The notes under the pieces are model-generated. The model saw only the letters and a list, made by a program, of their open reading frames with translations, had not been told where the DNA came from and made no database searches. This document shows positions 32,935 to 42,087 of a stretch of 64,000 bases of DNA, in pieces; position 1 is the first letter of the stretch; each line of letters starts with the position of its first letter. Source of the stretch: Sphingomonas melonis (GTDB lineage: Bacteria > Pseudomonadota > Alphaproteobacteria > Sphingomonadales > Sphingomonadaceae). Where the stretch lies: contig NZ_JACCBY010000006.1 of NCBI RefSeq assembly GCF_013409985.1, positions 147,976-211,975 of the forward strand, written 5' to 3'. A program made the translations under genes and the position numbers.

Positions 32935-33972
32935 ATGACCATCCAAGCCCGCGTCGACGAGAGCGGCCCGGTTGATGCGGCGCGGTTCGCCGACGAGATC
33001 GCGACGCGGTCTCAACCGATCGTACTGCGCGGTCAGGCGGAGCGATGGCCTGCCGTCATAGCGGGACTTAGTTCCGCCGAGACACTCGTCGACTATATGA
33101 AGGCCATGGACCGCGGCCGCCCGGCCGAGGTGCTCATCGGGCCGCCAGAAATCGAGGGTCGGTTTTTCTATGACCCGACGATGCGGGCCTGCAATTTTCA
33201 GAAGAGGTTCGGATCGCTCAGCGGACTGCTCGACAAGCTGCTTTCGCTACGCAGCGAGGCTGAGCCCGTCGCCTTATATGCGGGCGCGGCTGCGGCGGAT
33301 GATCACCTCTCGGCCTGGATCGAGGACAATCCCCTGCCGTTTGTGCTGCCCAATGCGAAGCCACGCATATGGGTCGGCAATCGGACGCATGTCTCCACCC
33401 ATTTCGACGAGGCGAGCAACGTTGCGGTGGTGGTCGCGGGCCGGCGGCGCTTCACGTTGTTCCCGCCCGAGCAGGTCGGCAATCTGTATGTAGGACCCTT
33501 CCATCACACCATCGCCGGCCCGCCGGTCAGCATGGTGGACGTCGAGAACCCTGATCTTGAACGCTATCCGAAGTACGCAGAGGCGATTCCGCACGGGGTC
33601 GTGGCCGATCTCGATCCGGGCGACGCGCTCTTCATTCCACCGTTCTGGTGGCACAACGTCAAGGCTACCGCCGCGTTCAACGTGATGGTCAACTACTGGT
33701 GGGGTGAGCCGCACGCGATCTCGCCGATGGGCGCGCTGAGCCATGCTATACTCGCGATCCGCGATCTGCCGCCTGCACAGCGTGTGGCCTGGCGGCGCTG
33801 GTTCGATCACTACGTGTTCGACGACGGCGCGTCGCATGCCGGCGATCACCTGCCGACACATGCCCGGGGAGTGCTCGCGCCACCGTCGGAAATGCGGAAC
33901 GCCCACTTCACGTCGCAGATTGCCGAGGGTCTCAGTCCTCAGCCCGCGCCCGCAAGCCGCAAACCCGGCTGA
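32935..33972 (+). CDS. Cupin_8 (JmjC-like) Fe(II)/2-oxoglutarate oxygenase-type protein 1
   Basis: A 345-residue protein, ATG with GAGGAG upstream. The double-stranded beta-helix has THFDEASNV with the HxD iron pair, and IPPFWWHNV with the distal His; PRIWVGNRTHVS and KARRRFTLFP-like strands (AGRRRFTLFPPEQ) are family features. In sphingomonads and Caulobacter such proteins cluster with TonB receptors and tryptophan-halogenase-like proteins in polysaccharide loci, with unknown target. A paralogue is at 53800. The end converges with the GH2 gene. Confidence 0.85.
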   Translation: MTIQARVDESGPVDAARFADEIATRSQPIVLRGQAERWPAVIAGLSSAETLVDYMKAMDRGRPAEVLIGPPEIEGRFFYDPTMRACNFQKRFGSLSGLLDKLLSLRSEAEPVALYAGAAAADDHLSAWIEDNPLPFVLPNAKPRIWVGNRTHVSTHFDEASNVAVVVAGRRRFTLFPPEQVGNLYVGPFHHTIAGPPVSMVDVENPDLERYPKYAEAIPHGVVADLDPGDALFIPPFWWHNVKATAAFNVMVNYWWGEPHAISPMGALSHAILAIRDLPPAQRVAWRRWFDHYVFDDGASHAGDHLPTHARGVLAPPSEMRNAHFTSQIAEGLSPQPAPASRKPG

Positions 33973-34018
33973 CGCTCAGGGGAGGCGGGACGCCGAGATG
34001 TCGTGACGCTTAGGAGCA

Positions 34019-34045
34019 AAGGGCTCAACCATCGGTTGCGCCCTT
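34019..34045. terminator. Hairpin between convergent cupin_8 and GH2 genes
   Basis: AAGGGC-t-CAACC (34019-34030) pairs with GGTTG-c-GCCCTT (34034-34045), loop ATC. No T-run, so a probable but unproven bidirectional terminator. Confidence 0.5.
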
Positions 34046-34065
34046 CGCACATCATCGCCCTTTCC

Positions 34066-37000
34066 TCAGCGCGCAGGCTGCCGCGAGAGCGTGATGAAAT
34101 GATCCGATTGCGCGACGTTCCATCCGCGCAGCGTCAGCGCTGCCGGCGCCTGGCCTGAACCTCTGGGATAGCGGATCTCGATGCGCTTCTCCTCTCCTGG
34201 CAGGAGCGCCACGTAGTTGTCGCTGTAGAACGCCGGAAGGATTCGTTTGCCCTCGGCATCGACCAGCGTCAGCTTCGCGTTGAGCGCCGGAACAGCGGTA
34301 TGGTTGGCGAGCGTCACCGTCACGACGTTATCCTCGCCATCGACCGTTTGTGCCGCGACCGAGCTGGTCAACGCCACGGTCCGTAAGGTGTCGAGCATCC
34401 GGTAGGAGGCTTCGGTCTTCCCGCGCCAATAGAAATTGTCCGCAACCGTTTTGCCGGCACGATCGATCAACTCGAGCTTGACCAACACCATCGGGTTGGA
34501 GGCGAACAGTCGATCCAGTGGCACCGGCGCCAGAGGCGTGGCCATATTCGCGCCTGCATCGACAGCGTCCTCACGGAGGAAGAGCTGGATGTTGTCGAGT
34601 CCGACGACACGCGTGCGGACCTTCAGCCCAGGTTGCGCATCCCGGGTCGTGTTGAGGACGACAAGCTCGTTGCCCGGTAGGTTGAGCTGGACATGAAGTG
34701 GCTCCGCGGCCTTCTTCGCACCGTAATAGGAGGCTTGCGTGTCATAGTCCCAGCTGTAGATCTGCCACGTGTTCGACGGCCATGCGGGATGGGTCATCCA
34801 AAGCAGTCGCCCGGAGTTTTTCGTCCACAGATGGCCGAGGAACCCTTCGTACATCGCCTTGTGCGTCTCGAGGTTCATCATCTGCGCCTTGCGCTCGAAA
34901 TCCGCGAAGCTGGTTCCAGCGCCGAACATGGTGTCGAGCGTGGTCATGAACGTCTTGGTGTCGCCATTCCCGGAGAAATGCCAGTCATGGTACGCCAGGG
35001 TGTCGCTCAGCGGCCAAGTCTCGCTGTCCGGCATGTCAGCGCGTACGGACTCGAGCGTGGACAGGGACGGCGTCCCGGTCTCCACCGAGAAACCCGTTGC
35101 GAGTCCGGTGAAATACCCCACCGGCGGACGATAATTGTAGGGGCCTGACCCCTGCAGGTTGACGACGTTGGAACTGCCCGTGAACCAACGCGTCCCGTCC
35201 TCACGCGCGATCACTTCGTCGAGGCCTTCGTTGAGGGCCGGATAGGGCACCCCTTCGTTGCGGCCGAACCAGAGGATGATCGAAGGGTGGTTGCGGTAGC
35301 GGCGCACCACGTCGTCGGCATTCCTGAGGAACAACGCCGGGTCTTGCGGCTCGACCTGAAAGTTCTGGGTCGATTGCCAGAAGTCGTTGAGCACCATCAT
35401 GCCGTTCTCGTCGGCGAGGTCGTAGAATTCCTCTTCGGTGTTGTTGCCCATCCAATTGCGGATGACGTTCATGTGCGCCTCCTTCTGGAGGCGGAAATAA
35501 GGCGCGAGACGGGCCCGTCCGATACGCTTCATGGCATCGTCCATGCCCCAATTGCCTCCGCGGGCGGCGATCTGGACGCCGTTTACGCGGATCGTCAGGT
35601 GCGGTTCGGGCATCGTCGACGTGATCGTCGTAACCGCCGGCGAATGTTCCCCCTGGGGCGTCAGAGATTCCGCCCAGCCGTTGGGAGACTGCTTGATGGC
35701 CTGATGGCGGACGTCGATCAGACGTTCGCCGCGCAGGCTGCCGTCGGTGAATTGCAGATTGACCCGGCGAAGGGCGCCAGCTGTATCGAAGAGCGACAAA
35801 TCGTAGCTGACTTCGCGGATGCCGAACTTGTCGGTGCGCGTGTCCGAAAGCTCGCCGTCGGCCAGCGCTTCCAGGGAAAGTTGGTAGAGAGCCTGTTGTC
35901 CGTAACCGTTCGGCCACCACAATTTCGGGTTGGCGATGCGAAGCTGCGTGAATTCGGCGGGTGTGAATACAACCTTGGTTTCGCCGGGGGGCGCCATCAC
36001 CGTCTTTTCGACACGGACGTCGCCGAAGGCGGCGCGCACGGTGACGCGGCTGGCGGTGGTCCCTGCGTTCTGGACCGGAACGGTCACGTAGACGTCTGCA
36101 CTGTCAGTACGGGGTAGGGGCAGGTCGGTGACGACATGCGGATCGAGCAGCCGGACCGTCCCGTGCGCAAGCAGTTCGACGGGCCGCCATAGTCCCGTGT
36201 TGCGGTCGCGAATGCCGGGTATCCAGTCCCAGCCCTCGGTGGCGACGAACGTCGGACCGTCGATGGCGAGCTGCCCTCCATTCTCTCCTACGCCCGCGCT
36301 GATCGACTGCTCGTGGGGGATTCCCGGATGAGGCGGCGGAGAAACGCGGACCGCCACGACGTTCTCACCCGCGACGGGGACAAGGTCGAACTGGCCACGG
36401 ATGAAGGCGCCGCGGGTGTCACCCAGCTTATGGCCGTTCGCCCACACTTCCGCCGCATAGTTGATGCCGCCGAAGACCAGCGTGAGGCGCTTGCCGGCAG
36501 CATCGGCAGGCACCGTGAAGCTCGTGCGGTACCAATAGTCCTGCCGCGCCAGGCTTTCGGGTATCTTGAGATTGTTGAGCCCATAATAGGGATCGGGATA
36601 TACGCCGCGGTCGACCAGCGTCGTCAGGACGGTGCCAGGCACGGTTGCCGCGCGCCACGTCCCGGTGGCCCGGCCGGGGCGCGACAGGGTGGCGGCATCT
36701 TCGCGCACCTCGGGCGCCGCGGCGAGCCGCCAGCCGTTCACCAGCCAGCGACCGTCACGTTCACGTGCGAGCCCGGTCGGGGATAAGGGCGTTCGTGCGC
36801 TTGGCGCGGTGGTCGCGCTGACCCGGGCCTTCGGCAAGGTCCAAGCATCCTGTTGCTGCGTGAGGCCGATATTGGCCTGCTTCTGAAAGGGCCAGCCGAC
36901 GCCGACCTGCCAGAACTGCACCAGGTCGAAATCTGGCTGCGCGCGAACGGCCGCCGCAATCTCGCCGGTGTTCAACGCCGCGGCGTCGAATCGCGCAGCA

Positions 37001-37536
37001 ACGAGCGATCCGCCGAAATGACGCGGCCCTTCGCCGCTGCTCGTCACCGGTGCGACCGCCAGGCGGGGGGCGACTTGGGTGGGGCGGTTCGCGACGGACG
37101 CGACCTCGCGACCATTGACGTACAGCTTCAGTGTTCGACCGTCCGCTACGGCCGCGACATGGGTCCAACGGCCTGCAGCCAACGGGGCTCCGCCGGTGAT
37201 CGTCCTCTCCCCATCCGCGGCGGTTGCGCGGCCGTTGGCGAGGCTGAGGCAGCGACAGGCCGCCAGCGGATCACCGATGGCGAGCACCGCACCGGTTGCG
37301 CCGGCTGTGCTGGGACGGATCCAGGCGGACAGTGTCCATGGGGCGTCGGCGCGGACCGCTGTCTCGGCACCCGTCAGCTCGCGCTCGACCCCGATCCCGC
37401 CTTCCAGGATGGCGACGTTGTAGGGGCCGGCATTCGTGATCTCCGACTGCATGACTGGCGCCACGGCTTGCGCAGCCACCGCAGAGGAAAATGCTGTACC
37501 GAGCAGCAGGGCGGCGGTTAGCGGCAACGATCGCAT
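34066..37536 (-). CDS. GH2-family glycosidase with N-terminal LamG-like domain (beta-mannosidase/exo-glucosaminidase type)
   Basis: An 1156-residue secreted enzyme. Residues 1-22 are a signal peptide (ends AVAAQA). Residues about 30-215 form a LamG/concanavalin-like sandwich (WTLSAWIRPSTAGATGAVL, WTHVAAVADGRTLKLYVNGR). The GH2 part follows: jelly roll with YWYRTSFTVPADAAGKRLTL, immunoglobulin-like domains, then a TIM barrel with ILWFGRNEGVPYP (acid/base Glu) and SVETGTPS (probable nucleophile Glu). The C-terminus has two more beta-sandwiches. Exo-beta-glucosaminidases and beta-mannosidases share this layout. Mannanases downstream favour a mannan-derived substrate. It is followed on the same strand by a ROK kinase 81 bases upstream of its start. 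Confidence 0.88.
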   Translation of the reverse strand: MRSLPLTAALLLGTAFSSAVAAQAVAPVMQSEITNAGPYNVAILEGGIGVERELTGAETAVRADAPWTLSAWIRPSTAGATGAVLAIGDPLAACRCLSLANGRATAADGERTITGGAPLAAGRWTHVAAVADGRTLKLYVNGREVASVANRPTQVAPRLAVAPVTSSGEGPRHFGGSLVAARFDAAALNTGEIAAAVRAQPDFDLVQFWQVGVGWPFQKQANIGLTQQQDAWTLPKARVSATTAPSARTPLSPTGLARERDGRWLVNGWRLAAAPEVREDAATLSRPGRATGTWRAATVPGTVLTTLVDRGVYPDPYYGLNNLKIPESLARQDYWYRTSFTVPADAAGKRLTLVFGGINYAAEVWANGHKLGDTRGAFIRGQFDLVPVAGENVVAVRVSPPPHPGIPHEQSISAGVGENGGQLAIDGPTFVATEGWDWIPGIRDRNTGLWRPVELLAHGTVRLLDPHVVTDLPLPRTDSADVYVTVPVQNAGTTASRVTVRAAFGDVRVEKTVMAPPGETKVVFTPAEFTQLRIANPKLWWPNGYGQQALYQLSLEALADGELSDTRTDKFGIREVSYDLSLFDTAGALRRVNLQFTDGSLRGERLIDVRHQAIKQSPNGWAESLTPQGEHSPAVTTITSTMPEPHLTIRVNGVQIAARGGNWGMDDAMKRIGRARLAPYFRLQKEAHMNVIRNWMGNNTEEEFYDLADENGMMVLNDFWQSTQNFQVEPQDPALFLRNADDVVRRYRNHPSIILWFGRNEGVPYPALNEGLDEVIAREDGTRWFTGSSNVVNLQGSGPYNYRPPVGYFTGLATGFSVETGTPSLSTLESVRADMPDSETWPLSDTLAYHDWHFSGNGDTKTFMTTLDTMFGAGTSFADFERKAQMMNLETHKAMYEGFLGHLWTKNSGRLLWMTHPAWPSNTWQIYSWDYDTQASYYGAKKAAEPLHVQLNLPGNELVVLNTTRDAQPGLKVRTRVVGLDNIQLFLREDAVDAGANMATPLAPVPLDRLFASNPMVLVKLELIDRAGKTVADNFYWRGKTEASYRMLDTLRTVALTSSVAAQTVDGEDNVVTVTLANHTAVPALNAKLTLVDAEGKRILPAFYSDNYVALLPGEEKRIEIRYPRGSGQAPAALTLRGWNVAQSDHFITLSRQPAR

Positions 37537-37617
37537 GGGGGACCTCTCCTGAGTTTTCGGGCTCGACTTTCCGCCGGCCGGTTGGTTCTACGTTTATCAT
37601 GTCCGACCTCGTGTCGG

Positions 37618-38568
37618 TCAGGCTTCCGCGGTCCATAGCCGCGCAGCGCCGCGCATACCGGACGCGTCGCCCCAGCGCGCGGGGACGATGCGTCCTTCCC
37701 ATAGGTCCGAGAAGGCATGGCGGCGGACGATCGCGGGAAGATCCGCATAGATTTCGGCGACGTTCGACATGCCTCCACCCAATACGACGACCTCGGGATC
37801 GAGCAGGTTGGCGACCATCGCCAGTACGCGCCCCAGCCGGTCGATGTACGCATCCAGCGCAGCACGCGCCGCGGGATCGCCCGCACGGGCCGCTGCAACG
37901 ATCTCGGGCGCTTTGAGCGAAAGACTATGCTCGGCCTTGGCGGCGCGAGCGAACCCCGTGCCGGAGACCCAGCTCTCGATGCAGCCCGTTCGCCCGCACC
38001 AGCATGCCGGTGGCGGCAGCTCGTCGCTGCGGGGCCAGGGTAGAGGTGAGTGGCCGATCTCGCCGGCGATGCCGTGAGCGCCGTCGAGACATGCACCGGA
38101 CAATATGATGCCGCCGCCCACCCCCGTACCGATCACGAGCGCGAACACGCTTCGCGCGCCGGCCGCGGCGCCGTCTGTCGCCTCCGACAGCGCCAGGCAG
38201 TTCGCATCATTGACCAGCTTTACCGGCCGATTGAGAACAGCAATTAGGTCTTTTCCGAACGATCGGCCATTCAGGTAGAGCGAGTTGCTGTTGCGCATCA
38301 ATCCGGTGTGCGGCGATGGCGATCCGGGTGCGCCGATGCCGACGGAGCATGCCGTGCCTCCCACGACGTCGGCAGCCGCGACGAACCCGGCGATCGTGGC
38401 GAGCGCGGTGTCATACGTGCCGGGGTTGGGCACCCGTTGCTGCCACAATGTCTCGCCATCGGCACCAAGCAAGACGGCTTCGATCTTGGTGCCGCCGAAG
38501 TCGATACCAAGGGCCGGTATCAGGTCTCGATGCGCCTCGATGGCTGCGGCAGCCATATTGTTCTGCAA
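37618..38568 (-). CDS. ROK-family sugar kinase (fructokinase/glucokinase type) 1
   Basis: A 316-residue ROK protein. The ATP site LGIDFGGTKIEAVLL is near residue 20, and the zinc motif CWCGRTGCIESW with upstream GEIGHSPLPWP is intact. There is no N-terminal HTH, so it is a kinase and not a regulator. TTG at 38568 or the ATG at 38556 may be the start. It would phosphorylate a hexose such as mannose, fructose or glucose released by the GH2 enzyme. A paralogue lies at 58077. Confidence 0.9.
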   Translation of the reverse strand: MQNNMAAAAIEAHRDLIPALGIDFGGTKIEAVLLGADGETLWQQRVPNPGTYDTALATIAGFVAAADVVGGTACSVGIGAPGSPSPHTGLMRNSNSLYLNGRSFGKDLIAVLNRPVKLVNDANCLALSEATDGAAAGARSVFALVIGTGVGGGIILSGACLDGAHGIAGEIGHSPLPWPRSDELPPPACWCGRTGCIESWVSGTGFARAAKAEHSLSLKAPEIVAAARAGDPAARAALDAYIDRLGRVLAMVANLLDPEVVVLGGGMSNVAEIYADLPAIVRRHAFSDLWEGRIVPARWGDASGMRGAARLWTAEA

Positions 38569-38826
38569 AACGGACGTCCTCTCTCTGCTGTCGCGACCGC
38601 TGCCCGATCATCGCCCCCAAGCATGCCGGGAATCATAACAAACGCAAATTGATTTTGTTATTGACCGTATGGAATTGAGGTATAGAAGGATAACGTCGAG
38701 ACAACGGTAAGTTGCGACTGGCAGGCAGGGAGAGGGTGGGGGCGACGCATCGCCGATCGGCTCGATCTTAGCATGTCAAAACGTTCGCCAGTCGCTGGCG
38801 ACTTCGGTGCTGAGGGAGACGGTCGA

Positions 38827-41800
38827 ATGTTGCGTGCACGGTCAAAGAATATGTTGATGGTCGCGGCCTCCGTGACGGCGCTGGTGAGCAGCGATGCCGC
38901 GATCGCGCAGCAGACGTCCACGACGCAGGGGGTGTTGCAGAACGCACCGACCGATCAGGCCGCATCGCCGACCGCCGCCGCGGCCGATCAGGCGAGCGAA
39001 GCCCAGAATCCGACGTCTGCCAGCGATGCGGCCGCCGAAACGCAGGACATCGTCGTCACCGGCATCCGCGGATCGCAACAGCGCGCGGTTAACCTCAAGC
39101 GCGACGCGGCGTCCGTGACGGACTCCATCTCGGCCGAAGACATCGGCAAGCTGCCCGACGTGACGATCTCGGACTCGCTTCAGCGCATCCCCGGTGTGCA
39201 GATCCGCCGCGACGCCGGCGAAGGCGCCGCGATCAACATCCGCGGCCTCCCGCAAGTGACGACCCTGCTGAACGGCGAAGCGTATCTCGGTGCGCAGTCG
39301 ATCACGACGATTCAACCGAACTTCAACGACATACCGTCCCAGCTATTCGCGGGCGCGGACGTCATCAAGTCGAGCACGGCTGATCTGCTCAACGCCGGCA
39401 TCACCGGTACGGTGAACCTGCGCACCCGCCGCCCGTTCGATCTGAAGAAGGGATTCACAGTCGCCGCGGCCGCGGAAGGCGCCTACGGGGACAAGACCAA
39501 GGAGTTCGATCCGAACCTGAACGGGCTGTTCGGCTTCCGTGGCGAAAAGTTCGGGTTTCTGGTGTCCGGCGCCTATTCGAATCTGCATCTCTCGAACTCC
39601 CACAACGGGATCCAGGAGGGCTATGGTGCGGCGCTCCACAACGAGCAGTTCAACACCGCGGCCAATCCCACCGGCGATGTCGACCTCAGTAACGGCTTCT
39701 CGCCGGCTAATCGCACTAGGGGGACGATCGTCGGAACCGGCCGCGACGTGAATGGCGATGGCGACGCCAACGACGCCTTCATCGTCCCTCAGGGCTTCAC
39801 CGCTTGGGACAAGGTCAACCAGCGCGAGCGTATCGGCGTAAACGCCTCGGCGCAGTGGGAGATCAGTGACGCTCTGACGCTGAATGCCGATGCCTTCTTC
39901 ACGCGCCAGAACGAGAACGATCGCACCGCCGGCATCCAGATGCAGAACGTCAATTGGCAGGCTGGCGAATTCGTGCCGGGTCAATCGCGGAACACCGGCT
40001 CGGTCGTGTCGCTCAGCAATGGCGGCGTCACCCGCGATTATGATTTGAACACGACGCAGGTCTATAATTATGACCTAGGCAATTTCGATTCCTATGCGCA
40101 GAACGACCGCTTCAAGTCGCAGTCACAGAACTACAATGTCGAGTTAAAATACGACAATGGCGGCCGGTTCAAGGCAAGCCTGCGCGGCGTCTACGGCAAG
40201 GCTTATTCCAATTACGACCAGAGCTATCTGCAGTTCAGCCCGTCGAACGGCGCGCAGTGGCAGCCGGGCGGCATCGGCCATTATCCGACGGGCGATGTCG
40301 CCTTCAATCCGAGCGGCTATGTGGTCAACACGATCGCCGGTTCGGCATCGTTGCCCGCAACGGTCGACTTCACCGGCAATCAGCCTGCGTTCACTTTGCC
40401 GTCGGCACTGACGTCGAGGCTCGGCAACATCGACAGCTACACGATGAAGACCACGTCTTCCGAAGGGAATTATCGTCGAAAGGGCGACCTGAAGATCATC
40501 CGCGGCGACGTCTCGTACGAGGCCAACGACAACGTCAGCCTGAGCGCCGGTGGAAGGTACAGCGAGCGCTCGGTCGATGACTTCGAGTTCGATCGAGCCG
40601 CGCCGCTTTATGCGGGGCAGGCGTCGCAAACGGGCGGATGCTTGGTCAAGTGGAAAGCATTCGACGTGCCTTTGAGCGACAAGTCCTGCTACGCTGGCAC
40701 CGGCACGTTCGATACCCCTGGCTTCAGACCCTACACGTCAGGTGTGGTCCGCAAGGCCAGCGACCCGATCTTCAACGGACAGGTTAAACAGTTCAATCTG
40801 CCTGGAGCCGGGCTGCCGGCGATATACGTGCTCGATCCCAAAGTCATGGACAACGCGCTCGCGTTCCAGAACAGCTTCTATCCCGGCAACGTTGAGATCC
40901 AGAATCCGGGTGCTTCGTTCAACGTAGGCGTGAAGCAGATCTCGGGCTACGCCCAGCTCAACGTGAAGGGCGACGTGTTCGGCATTCCCGTATCCGGGAA
41001 CGCAGGCCTGAAGGTCATCAACACGAAACTTGACATCACCCAGTTCGTTACCGGTTCGCCACGCCCCTATGGTGTCGCCAACACGGTGAACGGAACGGTC
41101 GAGACAAAGCGCAGCTTTACCGATTTCCTGCCGGCGTTCAATCTGGCGTTCAGCTTCGCCGACAACCTGAAGCTGCGTCTCGCCTATTCCAAGACGATGA
41201 CGCTGCTCGATCTCAACCAATGGGGCGGGGGTCTCAATCCGAACTACGCGATCGACACGAGCAATCCGGGATCGCCGGTGTTCCGCGTCACCGGCGGCAG
41301 TTCGAATGGCAATCCTCAGCTTGATCCCTGGCGCGCCAGCAACGTCGAGGGGTCGTTGGAATATTACATCGGGCGCAGCAGCCTGCTCAGCGTCGGTGCG
41401 TTCTACATCGACGTCGCCAGCTTCATCCAATCCGGCAACATCGTGCGGACCGACCTGCCGGACAACGACGGCGTCGTACGTAACCGGACCGTATCGATCA
41501 GCACTCCGGTTCAGGGCGATGGCGGGACGCTCAAGGGTGTCGAGGCGGGTGCCAAGCTGTCGTTCAACGACTTCGGCTTCATGCCGACGATCCTTTCGAA
41601 CTTCGGCATCGATGCGAACATCACCTACTCGCCGTCGGATTCGGGAGCGGTCGATCTCAAGGGCGACAAGATACCGTTTCAGGACAATTCGAAGATCCAG
41701 ACGAATTTGGCTGGCTTCTATCAAGACAATCATTTTCAGGCGCGTGTCGCTTGGAACTACCGATCGAAGCGCGCGGTGCAGCAGGATTTCGGCGGCATCC

Positions 41801-42003
41801 GAGGTCTGGAATTATATCAGCAGCCGACCAACTATGTCGATGCATCGATCAGCTATGACTTCACCCCCAATCTGACGCTTTACGCACAGGGGTCGAACCT
41901 CACCGGCGAGTATGAGAAATACTATCTGACGTTCCCGGACGAGAAGGCGTACAACAACATCTACGAGCGGCGGTTCATGGCAGGCGCGCGTTTCAAGTTC
42001 TGA
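38827..42003 (+). CDS. TonB-dependent outer-membrane receptor 2
   Basis: A 1058-residue receptor. ATG 38827 is chosen because GAGGGAGAC lies just upstream and it gives a clean signal peptide (ends SSDAAIAQQ); a start at 38773 would add 18 non-signal residues. TonB box TQDIVVTGIRGSQQ, plug with GKLPDVTISDSLQRIPGVQI, and a C-terminal aromatic (AGARFKF). It is of the Caulobacter/sphingomonad oligosaccharide receptor type (IROMP-type plug). Divergent from the GH2-ROK pair across a 258-base control region, and followed by the halogenase-like and sugar-transporter genes. Confidence 0.95.
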   Translation: MLRARSKNMLMVAASVTALVSSDAAIAQQTSTTQGVLQNAPTDQAASPTAAAADQASEAQNPTSASDAAAETQDIVVTGIRGSQQRAVNLKRDAASVTDSISAEDIGKLPDVTISDSLQRIPGVQIRRDAGEGAAINIRGLPQVTTLLNGEAYLGAQSITTIQPNFNDIPSQLFAGADVIKSSTADLLNAGITGTVNLRTRRPFDLKKGFTVAAAAEGAYGDKTKEFDPNLNGLFGFRGEKFGFLVSGAYSNLHLSNSHNGIQEGYGAALHNEQFNTAANPTGDVDLSNGFSPANRTRGTIVGTGRDVNGDGDANDAFIVPQGFTAWDKVNQRERIGVNASAQWEISDALTLNADAFFTRQNENDRTAGIQMQNVNWQAGEFVPGQSRNTGSVVSLSNGGVTRDYDLNTTQVYNYDLGNFDSYAQNDRFKSQSQNYNVELKYDNGGRFKASLRGVYGKAYSNYDQSYLQFSPSNGAQWQPGGIGHYPTGDVAFNPSGYVVNTIAGSASLPATVDFTGNQPAFTLPSALTSRLGNIDSYTMKTTSSEGNYRRKGDLKIIRGDVSYEANDNVSLSAGGRYSERSVDDFEFDRAAPLYAGQASQTGGCLVKWKAFDVPLSDKSCYAGTGTFDTPGFRPYTSGVVRKASDPIFNGQVKQFNLPGAGLPAIYVLDPKVMDNALAFQNSFYPGNVEIQNPGASFNVGVKQISGYAQLNVKGDVFGIPVSGNAGLKVINTKLDITQFVTGSPRPYGVANTVNGTVETKRSFTDFLPAFNLAFSFADNLKLRLAYSKTMTLLDLNQWGGGLNPNYAIDTSNPGSPVFRVTGGSSNGNPQLDPWRASNVEGSLEYYIGRSSLLSVGAFYIDVASFIQSGNIVRTDLPDNDGVVRNRTVSISTPVQGDGGTLKGVEAGAKLSFNDFGFMPTILSNFGIDANITYSPSDSGAVDLKGDKIPFQDNSKIQTNLAGFYQDNHFQARVAWNYRSKRAVQQDFGGIRGLELYQQPTNYVDASISYDFTPNLTLYAQGSNLTGEYEKYYLTFPDEKAYNNIYERRFMAGARFKF

Positions 42004-42087
42004 TCCGCGTTGACACCGCATGCGCCCGTCATCCTGCTTGGGGATGGCGGGCGTTTGCGTTCGGACGCAGGGGTTGGGGAGGTGATC

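Noticed and set aside
42010..42087. N-terminal extension of the halogenase-like protein from TTG 42010
   Set aside because: No ribosome-binding site precedes it and it lies before the FAD-binding region; GTG 42088 with GGGGAGG fits better.
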